64,000 bases of DNA from assembly GCF_026015985.1 (NCBI RefSeq), contig NZ_CP110389.1, positions 2,636,001-2,700,000 on the forward strand. The letters run 5' to 3'. The notes beneath the pieces are model-generated. The model saw only the letters and a list, made by a program, of their open reading frames with translations. It made no database searches and had not been told where the DNA came from. Below, piece by piece: positions 35,061-43,983 of the stretch (position 1 is the stretch's first letter; each line of letters begins with the position of its first letter). The position numbers and the translations under genes are program-made. Origin of the DNA: Rhodopseudomonas sp. P2A-2r (GTDB taxonomy: Bacteria; Pseudomonadota; Alphaproteobacteria; Rhizobiales; Xanthobacteraceae).

Positions 35061-35882
35061 ATGACAACGCCATTCGCCACCGCCGCATCGGCCACCCGCC
35101 CCGCCCGCATCGGCGAGCACTTGCGCGCCTGGCGGCAGCGCCGCCGGCTCAGCCAGCTCGATCTGGCCGGCGATGCCGAGATCTCCACCCGCCACCTTAG
35201 CTTCGTCGAGACCGGCCGGGCCGCACCGTCGCGCGACATGGTGCTGCGGCTCGCCGAGCGGCTTGAGGTGCCCTTGCGCGAGCGCAACGTGCTGCTGGTC
35301 GCAGCGGGCTTTGCGCCCGCGTTTCCGCAGCGCGCGCTGGACGATCCGGCGCTGCGGGCCGCGCGGCAGGCGATCGATCTGGTATTGAAGGCGCACGAGC
35401 CGAATCCGGCGCTGGCGATCGACCGGCACTGGAATCTGGTGTCGGCCAACCGCATGGTGATGCCGCTGCTGGAGGGCATCGCGCCGCGCCTGTTGGGGCA
35501 GCCGCTCAACGTGCTGCGGCTCAGCTTTCATCCGGAGGCGCTGGCGTCGCGCACCGTCAATCTCGGCGACTGGTGCGCGCATCTGCTGGAGCGGCTGCAC
35601 CGCCAGTGCGAGGCCACCGCGGATCCCGAACTGATCCGGCTGCACCAGGAGTTGAAAGCCTATCCGGTGCCGGCGCGCCGCGGGCCGGTGGCCGCCGACA
35701 CGGTGGCGGTGCCGTTCATCATGCGGCTCGGCGCCGACGTACTCAGCTTCATTTCCACCACCATGATGTTCGGCACGCCGCTCGATATCACCCTGTCGGA
35801 GATTGCGGTGGAGACGTTCTTTCCGGCGGACGCCTCGACTGCAGATCGACTGCGGGCGATGGCCGCCGCCCTCGACGGCTGA
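35061..35882 (+). CDS. XRE-family regulator with MmyB-like C-terminal domain
   Basis: The 273-residue product has an N-terminal helix-turn-helix (IGEHLRAWRQRRRLSQLDLA, then ISTRHLSFVETGRAAPSRDM) at about residues 15-70 and a C-terminal MmyB-like ligand domain (AIDRHWNLVSANRMVMPLLE, LNVLRLSFHP, and DVLSFISTTMMFGTPLDITL). Members of this group often control one adjacent divergent gene in response to a small molecule, possibly a fatty acid. Here the divergent neighbour is the small membrane protein at 34.55-34.95 kb. ATG 35061 has only a weak ribosome site. Confidence 0.9.
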   Translation: MTTPFATAASATRPARIGEHLRAWRQRRRLSQLDLAGDAEISTRHLSFVETGRAAPSRDMVLRLAERLEVPLRERNVLLVAAGFAPAFPQRALDDPALRAARQAIDLVLKAHEPNPALAIDRHWNLVSANRMVMPLLEGIAPRLLGQPLNVLRLSFHPEALASRTVNLGDWCAHLLERLHRQCEATADPELIRLHQELKAYPVPARRGPVAADTVAVPFIMRLGADVLSFISTTMMFGTPLDITLSEIAVETFFPADASTADRLRAMAAALDG

Positions 35883-35937
35883 TTGACAGCGCCGGGCATG
35901 GATGGTCCATGATGCAGCTCCTCCAACCGGGCTGCCG

Positions 35938-36948
35938 ATGCCGTCATTTCCTGCCAAGTCTCATCGTGTTTCGCTTGCCCTCGCAGCGATCGCCGCCTGC
36001 CTGTTCGGCGCCGGCATGGCCCGCGCGCAAAATGCGCCGCCGCTGATCTGGACCGCACCGGAAGTCGGCGCCTTGCCGGATGACGACAACGGGCGGCTGG
36101 TGCGTCGCGGCCGCGATCTGGTCACCGCGACCTACGCCCATATCGGACCCGAGGTCTCCGATCCCGCCAAGCGCTACGCCGGCAACAATCTCGCCTGCAG
36201 CAATTGCCATCTGCAGGCCGGCACCAAGAAGTTCGGTCTGCCGATCTTCGGCCTGTTCGAACTGTTTCCGCAATACAGCGCGCGGCTCGGCGCAGAGATC
36301 ACCATCGAGGATCGCGTCAACTCCTGCATGCTGCGCAGCATGAACGGGCGCGCTTTGCCGAATGACAGCGCGGAGATGCAGGCCTTCGTCGCCTATATCC
36401 GCTTTCTCTCCACCGGTGTGCCGGCCGGAAAAATCCTGCCGGGGCTGGGCGTCGGGTCGATCTCGGAGCTGAAGGGCGCTGCCGATCCGGTGCGCGGCAA
36501 TGCGCTCTATGTCGAGAAATGCCAGTCGTGCCACAACACCGACGGCTCCGGGATCCGCCGCAGCCTGCCGACCACCGATCTCGGCTACATGATGCCGCCG
36601 CTGTGGGGACCGGACAGTTTCAACAACGGCGCCGGCATGGCGCGGCTGATCACCGCGGCAAACTTCCTGCACTCCAACATGCCGCACGGCGCCGACTATC
36701 TGAATCCGCGGCTGACCGGCGAACAGGCCTGGGATCTCGCCGCCTACATGATCTCGCAGCCGCGCCCGGTGAAGTCCGGGCTCGACAAGGATTTCCCCGA
36801 CCTGTCGAAGAAGCCGGTGGATGCGCCTTACGGACCCTATGCGGACGGGTTCAGCGAAAGGCAGCACACCTACGGCCCGTTTGGGCCGATCCGCAAAGCA
36901 CTCGCCAAATTAAAGGCGAAGCAGCCGACCGCGGTGCCGCGCCCGTAG
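35938..36948 (+). CDS. Dihaem c-type cytochrome resembling thiosulfate dehydrogenase TsdA
   Basis: From ATG 35938 the product has a signal peptide (VSLALAAIAACLFGAGMARA) and two haem-binding sites: CSNCH in NNLACSNCHLQAGTKKFGLP and CQSCH in YVEKCQSCHNTDGSGIRRS. A Cys in RVNSCMLRSMNGRALP lies 43 residues after the first haem Cys, where TsdA has its unusual axial cysteine ligand. TsdA joins two thiosulfates to tetrathionate in the periplasm. The arrangement supports TsdA-like activity, but the family also includes related dihaem proteins of other function. About 336 residues. The GGDEF gene is convergent. No sulphur-oxidation genes are nearby. Confidence 0.8.
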   Translation: MPSFPAKSHRVSLALAAIAACLFGAGMARAQNAPPLIWTAPEVGALPDDDNGRLVRRGRDLVTATYAHIGPEVSDPAKRYAGNNLACSNCHLQAGTKKFGLPIFGLFELFPQYSARLGAEITIEDRVNSCMLRSMNGRALPNDSAEMQAFVAYIRFLSTGVPAGKILPGLGVGSISELKGAADPVRGNALYVEKCQSCHNTDGSGIRRSLPTTDLGYMMPPLWGPDSFNNGAGMARLITAANFLHSNMPHGADYLNPRLTGEQAWDLAAYMISQPRPVKSGLDKDFPDLSKKPVDAPYGPYADGFSERQHTYGPFGPIRKALAKLKAKQPTAVPRP

Positions 36949-36965
36949 CACAAGGGCGGCAACGC

Positions 36966-38383
36966 CTATTGACTTTGCAGCGCCGGTTCGGCGGTCACTT
37001 CGGCGACGGGGGCTTCGTGTCGATCGTACCGGCACACCCGATTGCGACCTTGGACCTTCGCCGCATAAAGCAGGTGGTCGGCTGCGGCGATCATACCCTC
37101 CACGCCACCGGCGGACATGTCGGCGGTGACGCCGAAGCTCATGGTGACGGCCAGATCGGGGTGGATAGTCCGCCAGGAATGGGAAGCGATGTCGTTCCGC
37201 AGCCGCTCGCAACAGTCCACGGCAGCGTCGATGGTGCTTTCGGGGAAGGCAAAGGCAAATTCCTCGCCGCCATAGCGCGCAACGATGTCCGACGAACGGA
37301 TATGCCGGCACAACAACATCCCGACCTCGCGCAGCACGGCGTCGCCCGTGGCGTGTGAAAACCCGTCGTTGATGCGCTTGAAGTGATCGATATCGGCGAG
37401 GACGATCACGAAGGGATGGCCATATCTTTGCGACTGGTCATACATCGCCTGCGCAACGTCGTCGAAGTGACGACGGTTGTGCAGTCCGGTAAGCGAGTCG
37501 CGAATAGCCATTTCGGCAAGCTGTTCGGCCTGCCGGCTGATCGTGAGATGCGGTTCCAGCAGCTTGCGGTGGCTTGCGGCGAGGTCGCGGCTCATGGCGT
37601 TGAAGGCGTGCGCCAGAACACCGACTTCGTCGCGTGACGTAATGTTGACCTGCTGATCCAGGGTCCCGTTCTGCATGGCATTGACCGCACAAGTCAGTTG
37701 GCGCAGCGACTTGCTCATACCGTTGCCTATAAGCAATCCGAGACCGATGGCCATCAGCGCCGCCGCTGCCATACCCCATGAATTGGCATCCCAAACTGCG
37801 GCGATATAGGAGCGATCCGCGGGGAGAAATTCATGATTCCTAGCGGCGAGGCGAAGGCGACGATCTTGCCTCCGACGACGACCGGGATCGACCGTCGTTG
37901 TTCCTCAGGCAATATGGCGCGCCCGGGTTCGTGCTGCGTGCTCAGGACGCGCCCCGCCAGATCGAACAGGATGAACCGGAAAGGAGGCTCGCCGCGATTG
38001 ACAGGGGTCTGACCGGGCGGACCGGCCGGCAAGGCGTCGGCACTTGTCGCCGACCACGGTGGAATGGCCGCCGCCTCGGCCGGTCCGCCAGAATCGATGG
38101 CGTAGCGGTGAGCGGGTTCAGGATCGATCGGGCGCGATTGCCGCATCATCGCCAGGCGTCGCTGCGAGAAGTGGCGGAACGTCTCCACCTTCTGCCCCTC
38201 GTCCCAGGAGCCGTAGGTGAGCCAATAGGATGCCACATCGCGACGGAAGTTCTGCGCGGCACGCGTCAGCACGATGTTCTCAAACTTTTCCATCAAGCGC
38301 TGATGCGCAACCAAGCCGACCAAGGCCACCGAGGCGAGGCTGGTCACGAGCAGCGCGACGATGAATTTGATACGCACCGACAT
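36966..38383 (-). CDS. Membrane diguanylate cyclase, CHASE4-like sensor/HAMP/GGDEF (frame broken once)
   Basis: ATG 38383 starts a transmembrane helix (IKFIVALLVTSLASVALVGL) and a periplasmic domain of about 180 residues of CHASE4 appearance (TRAAQNFRRDVASYWLTYGS). At a G4 run (37821-37824, plus strand) the frame breaks; one extra base continues as SPADRSYIAAVWDANSWGMA, the second membrane helix, a HAMP domain (LTCAVNAMQNGTLDQQVN), and a GGDEF domain with intact RYGGEEFAFAFPE. Repaired length is 472 residues. The enzyme would make cyclic di-GMP from two GTP in response to a periplasmic signal, a usual control over motility and attachment. No EAL domain is present. The gene is convergent with the cytochrome gene. 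Confidence 0.88.
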
Positions 38384-38666
38384 AGCGATGGACCCCTGCA
38401 GTCAAGGCTGTCTGTGGCGTAGCCGTGTCGCGGCCGGGCGAATCAGGTTGTGTTGGAACGTCAGGATTCTCTGGAGATAGTAAGCGGTATTTTGATATCG
38501 GTCGCCAGCTAGCAAATCAAGCGGATCACGGCCCGCGCCGCATCCATCTCCAAGCTTGGTATCAAAAATGGATAGCAGGAGGTGTCGTGCTTTGACGGCA
38601 TCGTGCCGAGCGTCAGGTCGGCATCTGCGACCGGGCTAGCGCCGTCTGCTGAGGTCGCTTGGCTAC
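38384..38666. other. Gene-free stretch before doxX terminator
   Basis: About 280 bases upstream of the GGDEF gene and downstream of doxX (both leftward). It must contain the promoter of the GGDEF gene. No regulatory motif or coding frame was recognised. Confidence 0.4.
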
Positions 38667-38702
38667 GTAAAAATGCCCGGCGGTCGCTGGCGACCGCCGG
38701 GC
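38667..38702 (-). terminator. Rho-independent terminator after doxX
   Basis: A 13-bp inverted repeat (GCCCGGCGGTCGC at 38675-38687 and its complement at 38690-38702) with a 2-base centre is followed on the minus strand by ATTTTTACG. It lies 31 bases after the doxX stop. The tight loop means the innermost pairs probably stay open. Confidence 0.75.
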
Positions 38703-38733
38703 ATGTTTCGTCTATTCTTGGCCTGTGCGGGAT

Positions 38734-39201
38734 TCAGGCTAGCTTGACGGCACCGTCGGCGCGCGCCGGGACCGCCTGCTTCAGTTTCTCTTTCCATGCC
38801 TCGATGGCGACAACCAGTGAAGCGATTGCCCAGAACACCGGATATTCATAGCCCCCGGTATTCCAGGTCCAGCCGAAGCCCTTCACAACCTGTAGCGCAT
38901 AGACGGCGAACAGCAGCAGTGCGACAGCACCCAGCGCGACGAAGCGTGTGCAGATGCCGAGCACCAGCGCCACCCCCGCGGCTGTTTCGGCGGCGGCGGC
39001 GATCAGCACCCAGACCTCCGGCGGATGAAAGCCCGCCTTGGCGAAGAAGCCGGCAGTCCCTGCGGACACCGCGCCCGCCGCGAATTTTCCGGCGACATGT
39101 GGGAATAGAAATGCACCGCAAATGATGCGGAGAATGTTCAGCCCCTTTGTCAGGTCGAAGTTTTCAGCCTTGATGCGAAAGTCATCACCAGTAAGCCACA
39201 T
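38734..39201 (-). CDS. DoxX family membrane protein
   Basis: The 155-residue product has four hydrophobic helices in the DoxX arrangement: GLNILRIICGAFLFPHVAGK near the start, PPEVWVLIAAAAETAAGVAL, FVALGAVALLLFAVYALQVV, and YPVFWAIASLVVAIEAW. DoxX proteins accompany oxidoreductases and redox-stress systems; the general molecular role is not established. AGGGG precedes the ATG. A strong terminator follows. It is divergent from the FrnE-like DsbA gene with 210 bases between, so the two could share a redox-responsive regulator, but no site was recognised. Confidence 0.85.
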   Translation of the reverse strand: MWLTGDDFRIKAENFDLTKGLNILRIICGAFLFPHVAGKFAAGAVSAGTAGFFAKAGFHPPEVWVLIAAAAETAAGVALVLGICTRFVALGAVALLLFAVYALQVVKGFGWTWNTGGYEYPVFWAIASLVVAIEAWKEKLKQAVPARADGAVKLA

Positions 39202-39411
39202 AGTCTCAAGCCCCTTTTTATTCAGTCATATGGTCATATCTTCTGGTTCGTGACGGGCTTTGCGTCAGATCAAGTTGTGCGTGGGCGGTTCTCAAAAAGT
39301 GCGTGTTCGATTGCTGTGCCGGAGCGGCGATCCGGGTTGTGATCTGGACTGGCCTGCCTTGCCGGCCTGCTGCGCTTCACTTATGTTTTGGCCAACAGAG
39401 AGGACCCGCTG

Positions 39412-40077
39412 ATGAGCACGACCAAGCCGCTCCAGATCGACATCGTTTCCGACGTGGTCTGTCCATGGTGCTACATCGGCAAGCGTCGCATCGAGAATGC
39501 GCTGGCACTGACGCCCGATGTTCCGGTCGAGGTGAACTGGCGGCCGTTTTTTCTCAATCCGTGGATTCCGCGTGAGGGCATCGATCGCTCCACCTACCTT
39601 GAAACCAAGTTCGGTTCGGTCGAGGCCTACAAGGGCATCGCGGGACGCGTGGTTGCTGCCGCCGATGAAGAGGGACTGAGCTATCGGCCGGATTCGGTAA
39701 AGCGCCAGCCCAACACCATCGATTGCCACCGCCTGATCCACTGGGCCGAGGCGTCGGGAAAATCCGCCGCGGTGAAGCAGCGGCTGATGGAACTGTATTT
39801 TCGCGATGGCGGCGATCTCACCCAGTCCGAGACGCTGGTCCAGGCGGCAGCGGATTGCGGCCTCGATGGCGAGGCGGTGCGCCGGCGGCTTGCCACCGAC
39901 GAGGACGTGACGCTGATCTCGGAGCAGGCCAAGGAGGCGTCCGACAAGGGCATCTCCGGCGTGCCGACCTTCGTGCTCGCGGGGAAGTATGCGATCTCCG
40001 GCGCGCAACCCGCCGATCAGCTCGCCCGTGCCATCCGGCAGGTATCGGCCGAGGTTAATGCGCAGGCCGCGGAGTAA
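39412..40077 (+). CDS. DsbA-family oxidoreductase, FrnE type
   Basis: The 221-residue product from ATG 39412 (AGAGGA upstream) has the thioredoxin-fold active site CPWC at residues 17-20 in DIVSDVVCPWCYIGKRRIEN, the long helical insertion typical of the 2-hydroxychromene-2-carboxylate isomerase/FrnE subgroup, and the cis-Pro segment GISGVPTFVLAGKYAISGAQ near residue 180. There is no signal peptide, so it acts in the cytoplasm. FrnE proteins are disulphide isomerases or glutathione-dependent isomerases; the active-site CPWC argues for the former. Convergent with the GNAT gene. Confidence 0.9.
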   Translation: MSTTKPLQIDIVSDVVCPWCYIGKRRIENALALTPDVPVEVNWRPFFLNPWIPREGIDRSTYLETKFGSVEAYKGIAGRVVAAADEEGLSYRPDSVKRQPNTIDCHRLIHWAEASGKSAAVKQRLMELYFRDGGDLTQSETLVQAAADCGLDGEAVRRRLATDEDVTLISEQAKEASDKGISGVPTFVLAGKYAISGAQPADQLARAIRQVSAEVNAQAAE

Positions 40078-40101
40078 GGCGGCCGACGGCCCGCACTGGC
40101 T

Positions 40102-41328
40102 TCAGCGCATTCTGTGCAGAACTTTCCGGAATGCATGAAGGCCGCCGCGCAGCGCTCCCCGGCATAGAAGGCGCGCTGCCAGCGCGGCATGAACAAGCTC
40201 GACCTGCAGATCGCGCCGGCGCAACGGAAGCAGCACATCGCCGATGGACAGCCGGTCGCGCCAGATCGGATCGATCATCGGATGGCCGGCATTGGCGGTG
40301 GAGTCGGCCGTTCGGATGGAGGGGTCCGCGCAGAGGTGGCGGGTCAGGTCGAGTGTCAGTTGGACGCCCGGTGACAGTTTGGCGAAGCGTTCGTCGATAC
40401 CGATCTTGAAATAGAACGCGCGGTCCTGGTGTCGCAGCACGATCGCGCCGGCGACAGGCGTCGCGCCGGCGCGCAGGATAACGATCTCGCACCGATCGTG
40501 CGCGGCCAGCGCCGCGGTCGCGCGGCGGATGAAGGCGGCGTCGCCCTCATCCTGGCGCAGCGCGGTGCCACGCTTGGCCTTCCAGCCGCTCGCCTCCAGC
40601 TCCAGGAACACTTCCAGCTCGGTGCTGACGTCGGCCGGCGTTCGCGCCACCCTGAAGGTCACGTCGCCATGTTCGGCCAGACGGTTGCGCAGCCGCCGCA
40701 GTTCCTTCAGCTTCTTGGTGCCGAGCGCGTCGCGCAGCAGGTCGTCGGCGTCGCGCGTCGCATCGAGACAAGCGCGGGCGTGGGACTGCAGCACGCGCGG
40801 TGCGAGGCCCTGCTGTCGCAGCACTTCGGTGAATGCCTGCATGGCCGGGCCGTCGAGCGACATGTTGCGCAGCACCAGCGCGTGCGCGCCGGCGGTGCGG
40901 GCCCGCTGCAGCAAACCGGAGATGGCCTCAGTCGCGATGTCGCGGTCGATCGGCGGCGTGCCCAGCGTGCCATAGGGATCGGCGCTCACCAGTGCCTGGA
41001 GGGGCAGCCTGTAGGCGTCCCAAGCCGAGACGACCGGCAACAGGCCGGACAGGCGCGGCGCGGTGTCGTGACCGGTGTCAGCGGCGTGGCTCCAGGCGGT
41101 CAGGACGTGTACGCCGGTGCGCCCGCGCGCCGAGGCGTTCACCGCCAGCTCCCAGTCGGGAAGGTAGTATCCATTCGGCTCGATCGCGCGCGCGGCGAGG
41201 ACACGCCATGGTTCGGGGGCGATCGCCGTCAGCAGCGGCAAAGGCGCGCGACGACCCTGTGCGGCGGTCGAATCGACCGCATCGCTCAGGGAGCCATCCA
41301 TTTCAGCACGATTTCCGGCCTTCACCAC
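40102..41328 (-). CDS. GNAT-superfamily acetyltransferase, BcsL/CelD type
   Basis: The 408-residue product has two GNAT-like halves, as in CelD/BcsL proteins. The best-supported part is the C-terminal half: LKELRRLRNRLAEHGDVTFR, then VFLELEASGWKAKRGTALRQ, RCEIVILRAGATPVAGAIVL and RAFYFKIGIDERFAKLSPGV, corresponding to the acyl-CoA-binding fold (Acetyltransf_6). Such proteins modify polysaccharides or amino sugars. No polysaccharide genes are adjacent, so the acceptor is unknown. The start is not well fixed; a second ATG lies ten codons in. Confidence 0.8.
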   Translation of the reverse strand: MVKAGNRAEMDGSLSDAVDSTAAQGRRAPLPLLTAIAPEPWRVLAARAIEPNGYYLPDWELAVNASARGRTGVHVLTAWSHAADTGHDTAPRLSGLLPVVSAWDAYRLPLQALVSADPYGTLGTPPIDRDIATEAISGLLQRARTAGAHALVLRNMSLDGPAMQAFTEVLRQQGLAPRVLQSHARACLDATRDADDLLRDALGTKKLKELRRLRNRLAEHGDVTFRVARTPADVSTELEVFLELEASGWKAKRGTALRQDEGDAAFIRRATAALAAHDRCEIVILRAGATPVAGAIVLRHQDRAFYFKIGIDERFAKLSPGVQLTLDLTRHLCADPSIRTADSTANAGHPMIDPIWRDRLSIGDVLLPLRRRDLQVELVHAALAARLLCRGALRGGLHAFRKVLHRMR

Positions 41329-41602
41329 GTCTCAACCGCTGTTCGCGATACCTGTCGCCATTTGGGCTGGCATCGCCGCATTTGTCACATGGTACCCTGA
41401 ATCCGGATCTGGACGGACGAAATGACGCCATCATTCCGGCGAAGGCGGCGGCATATTTAACGGCCTGTGAAGTCCGCGGACGGCCGGCGACCGTGTGTTT
41501 GTGGAGCGATACAGCCGGGCCGGCAAGTGAGCGTCGCCGCGGTTGAGGTCGCGCCGCCGTGTTTTTCGGTTACCAGATGATCCGCACACCGGAGAATGAG
41601 CG

Positions 41603-41833
41603 ATGAAAAGTCGAATACTGCTCGCCGTCGCAGCCATCCTGCTGGCGACCCCGGCCGCGGCGCAGATGGGGGGCAAGCGCAATCAAGGCGCCGAAGGTGC
41701 GAAGGCGCCGCAGGGGCCCAAGATCGACGAAAAGGCCTACAAGGCAGCGCTCGAACGCATCCCGGATCCGAAAGAGAAGTACGATCCCTGGGGCGGCGTC
41801 GCGCCGGCCGCGCCCGCCAAAAAGAACAAGTGA
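41603..41833 (+). CDS. Tiny secreted protein with KAY...IPDxK...DPWG motif (paralogue 1)
   Basis: The 76-residue product has a signal peptide (SRILLAVAAILLATPAAAQ) and a mature part of about 55 residues, charged and Pro-rich. The motif KAYKAALERIPDPKEKYDPWGGV matches, position for position at its key residues, a motif in the small protein encoded at 43.7 kb, the other side of the caspase-like gene. Key shared residues: KAY, L three residues on, IPD, K, DPWG and V. No Cys and no known domain. Similar short proteins occur in Bradyrhizobium relatives (from memory). Function unknown; periplasmic or outer location inferred. Confidence 0.7.
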   Translation: MKSRILLAVAAILLATPAAAQMGGKRNQGAEGAKAPQGPKIDEKAYKAALERIPDPKEKYDPWGGVAPAAPAKKNK

Positions 41834-41976
41834 ATCTCCGCTCGCCCTGAACCTTGCGGGCGATCGCGACGACCCATCGCAAGCGGCGGCATGTCGCGGC
41901 ACTGCACGACTGCGGCGATCACGCCGGATCGCCTGTGGGCCGCGGCGGGGAATGGCGCCGGAAGAGGGGATGTCCG

Positions 41977-43395
41977 ATGCGCCGTGCCTTGCTGTGCAAC
42001 TTGGTCGCCGCCGCCTGCGTCATGCTCGGCGCCCACGGCGCTCTGGCCGAGAACCGCATCGCGCTAGTGATCGGGCAGTCGGCCTACCGGACCGTGACGC
42101 CGCTGCCGAACCCTGCCAACGACGCCAAAGCGATCGCCCAGCTGCTCGGCGACGCCGGTTTCGAGGTGCAGTCCGTATCCGATCTCACGCAGAACGCGTT
42201 GCGCGACGCGGTCGGCGCCTTCGCCGCGACCCTGGCAACCAAGGGGCCCGATACGGTCGCGCTGGTGTTCTACGCCGGCCACGGCCTGCAGATCGACGGT
42301 GAGAACTATCTGGTGCCCGTCGACATCGACCCGAAGCGCGAGACCGATATTCCGCTGCAAGCGGTGCGCCTCAACGACGTGCTCAACACGCTGACCGCGG
42401 TGCCGAGCAAGAGCCGCATCATCCTGCTCGATGCGTGCCGCAACAATCCGTTTCCCGATATCAACAAGACCGCCGGCCGCGGTCTGGCGCTGGTCGATGC
42501 CAGGATCGGTGCGGCTGGTACGCTGCTGTCGTTCTCGACATCGCCGGGCGCGGCGGCCGAGGATGGCAACGGCGGCAACAGTCCCTATACGACGGCGCTG
42601 CTGATCGCGGGACGCGAACCCGGCCTGCCGATCGAAGAGGCCTTGAAGCGGGTCCGGCTGTCGGTCAACCACGCCACCGAGGGACGGCAGACGCCGTGGG
42701 AGAGTTCTTCGCTGGTGGACGATTTCAGCCTGTTCGGTGCCGCCGCCGGCGCCGCGAAAATCTCCGTCGCAAGGCGCAGCGTCGAGCAATGGCGGCAGGA
42801 GTTGAAGGGCAAGCCGGTCGAGGCCGCCAACGACCTGATCGTCTCCGACGGCAGCGACGAAGCCTATGAGGCCTTTGTCGGCCTGTATGCGCAGCCGCCG
42901 TTCAGCCAGCAGGCGCGCGAATGGCTGGACCGCCATCGCCGCATGGTGGCGTGGAACAATGCGGTGATCGCCAACTCCGCGGCCGGCTACCGTGAATTTC
43001 TGAAGCTGTTTCCCGACAGCGATCTCACCGTCACCGCGCGCAAGCTGGAAGATCGCCTGCGCAACCGGCCCGACCCGCTCGGTGCAGCGTCGTCCGCGCC
43101 GGCGCAACCCACCAACGTGGCGCTGGCGGCGCCGACCTGCCCGTGCGGCGCGCCGAAGAAGGCCGATCTGCCGCCGAAGAAGCGCGCCGAGACCGATCCG
43201 CCGAAGCGGGTCACCGATCGCTCGCCACCGCGACGGATGCGCGCGCCGGACGACGAGGAAGACATCGTGATCGTCCGTCGCCCGCCGCCGCCCTATGACG
43301 GACCGATGCCGGGTCTGTCGGTCGGCGGTGCGATCGGCGGTGGCTATGGCGGAACTGGCCGCGGTCACGGCAGCCCAGGGCGCGGGCGCTACTGA
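41977..43395 (+). CDS. Secreted caspase-like protease (peptidase C14, orthocaspase type)
   Basis: From ATG 41977 (AGAGGGGA upstream) the 472-residue product has a signal peptide (LLCNLVAAACVMLGAHGALA), then a caspase-like p20 fold: NRIALVIGQSAYRTVTPLPN, the catalytic His in LVFYAGHGLQIDGENYLVPV, and the catalytic Cys in IILLDACRNNPF. The C-terminal 150 residues contain a helical segment and a low-complexity Pro/Arg/Gly tail ending GRGHGSPGRGRY. Both catalytic residues are present, so it should be active; bacterial enzymes of this type usually cut after Arg or Lys. Substrates are not known. It is flanked by two related tiny secreted proteins. Confidence 0.9.
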   Translation: MRRALLCNLVAAACVMLGAHGALAENRIALVIGQSAYRTVTPLPNPANDAKAIAQLLGDAGFEVQSVSDLTQNALRDAVGAFAATLATKGPDTVALVFYAGHGLQIDGENYLVPVDIDPKRETDIPLQAVRLNDVLNTLTAVPSKSRIILLDACRNNPFPDINKTAGRGLALVDARIGAAGTLLSFSTSPGAAAEDGNGGNSPYTTALLIAGREPGLPIEEALKRVRLSVNHATEGRQTPWESSSLVDDFSLFGAAAGAAKISVARRSVEQWRQELKGKPVEAANDLIVSDGSDEAYEAFVGLYAQPPFSQQAREWLDRHRRMVAWNNAVIANSAAGYREFLKLFPDSDLTVTARKLEDRLRNRPDPLGAASSAPAQPTNVALAAPTCPCGAPKKADLPPKKRAETDPPKRVTDRSPPRRMRAPDDEEDIVIVRRPPPPYDGPMPGLSVGGAIGGGYGGTGRGHGSPGRGRY

Positions 43396-43468
43396 GCGCG
43401 GGAGTGTGCCGGCCTGAAAACGCCTTTGTCGCGCTCCTATGATGCGCGCTCATCGGAAGGCGTATGCG

Positions 43469-43600
43469 ATGGTCAGATGTTTGCGGATCGTTTTCAGCAT
43501 CGTTGCGCTCGGCGTAGCGCTGTCCGGCTGCACCAGATATGGCCCGATCTGGGATGACTGGTTGCAGCCGTCGCAATCCTGCAGGTCGGACCATCTCTGA
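43469..43600 (+). CDS. Tiny lipoprotein
   Basis: The frame from ATG 43469 encodes 43 residues: MVRCLRIVFSIVALGVALSG with a Cys next, giving the lipobox ALSGC for acylation. The mature part is about 23 residues, CTRYGPIWDDWLQPSQSCRS then DHL. In-frame ATGs at 43439 and 43442 would lengthen the signal. The family with GPIWDDW and a second Cys near the end occurs in Bradyrhizobium relatives (from memory). It follows the caspase-like gene by 73 bases in the same direction. Function unknown. Confidence 0.65.
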   Translation: MVRCLRIVFSIVALGVALSGCTRYGPIWDDWLQPSQSCRSDHL

Positions 43601-43713
43601 GCGCCCCTTCCAGCAACGGCGCGACACAGTTCGTTCTGCGCCTTTTGCGCTGGAGGTTGGCGTCACCGGAGCTGCGATGGTATAGACCGCGCATGTTTCC
43701 ATGGAGCATCCGT

Positions 43714-43983
43714 ATGAAAGTTCTTCGCGCCGCAGCGCTGCTCGCCCTCCTGGCTGTTCCAGCCTATGCCCAGTCTCCCACGGTCAACCTGATGCCTGAG
43801 GTCAAGACCAGGAGCCCCGAGGAGAAGGAACAGGACGCGATTGCCGACAAGGCCTATCGCGAGTCGCTCCGGAAGATTCCCGACGCCAAGGCGGCGGCCG
43901 ACCCGTGGGGAACGGTGCGCAACGACGCGCCGAAGGCGACCGTCGCGAAACCGCGCACCAGGACCGGCAACAACGCGAACTAG
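43714..43983 (+). CDS. Tiny secreted protein with KAY...IPDxK...DPWG motif (paralogue 2)
   Basis: From ATG 43714, with GGAG seven bases upstream, the 89-residue product has a signal peptide (VLRAAALLALLAVPAYAQ) and the motif KAYRESLRKIPDAKAAADPW followed by G, the same as in the protein at 41.6 kb. The tail (KATVAKPRTRTGNNAN) is basic. The two proteins differ around the motif, so they are related families rather than a recent duplication. It lies downstream of the caspase-like gene and tiny lipoprotein, all rightward. Its stop codon overlaps the end of the next, convergent gene. Function unknown. Confidence 0.7.
   Translation: MKVLRAAALLALLAVPAYAQSPTVNLMPEVKTRSPEEKEQDAIADKAYRESLRKIPDAKAAADPWGTVRNDAPKATVAKPRTRTGNNAN

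Noticed and set aside
33939..35957. A 672-codon leftward frame spanning the SET gene, a membrane gene and the XRE gene
   Set aside because: It crosses three supported genes on mixed strands, and its composition is that of a shadow frame.
38582..38851. An 89-codon rightward frame over the doxX 3' end
   Set aside because: It runs antisense to doxX and over its terminator, with no ribosome site.
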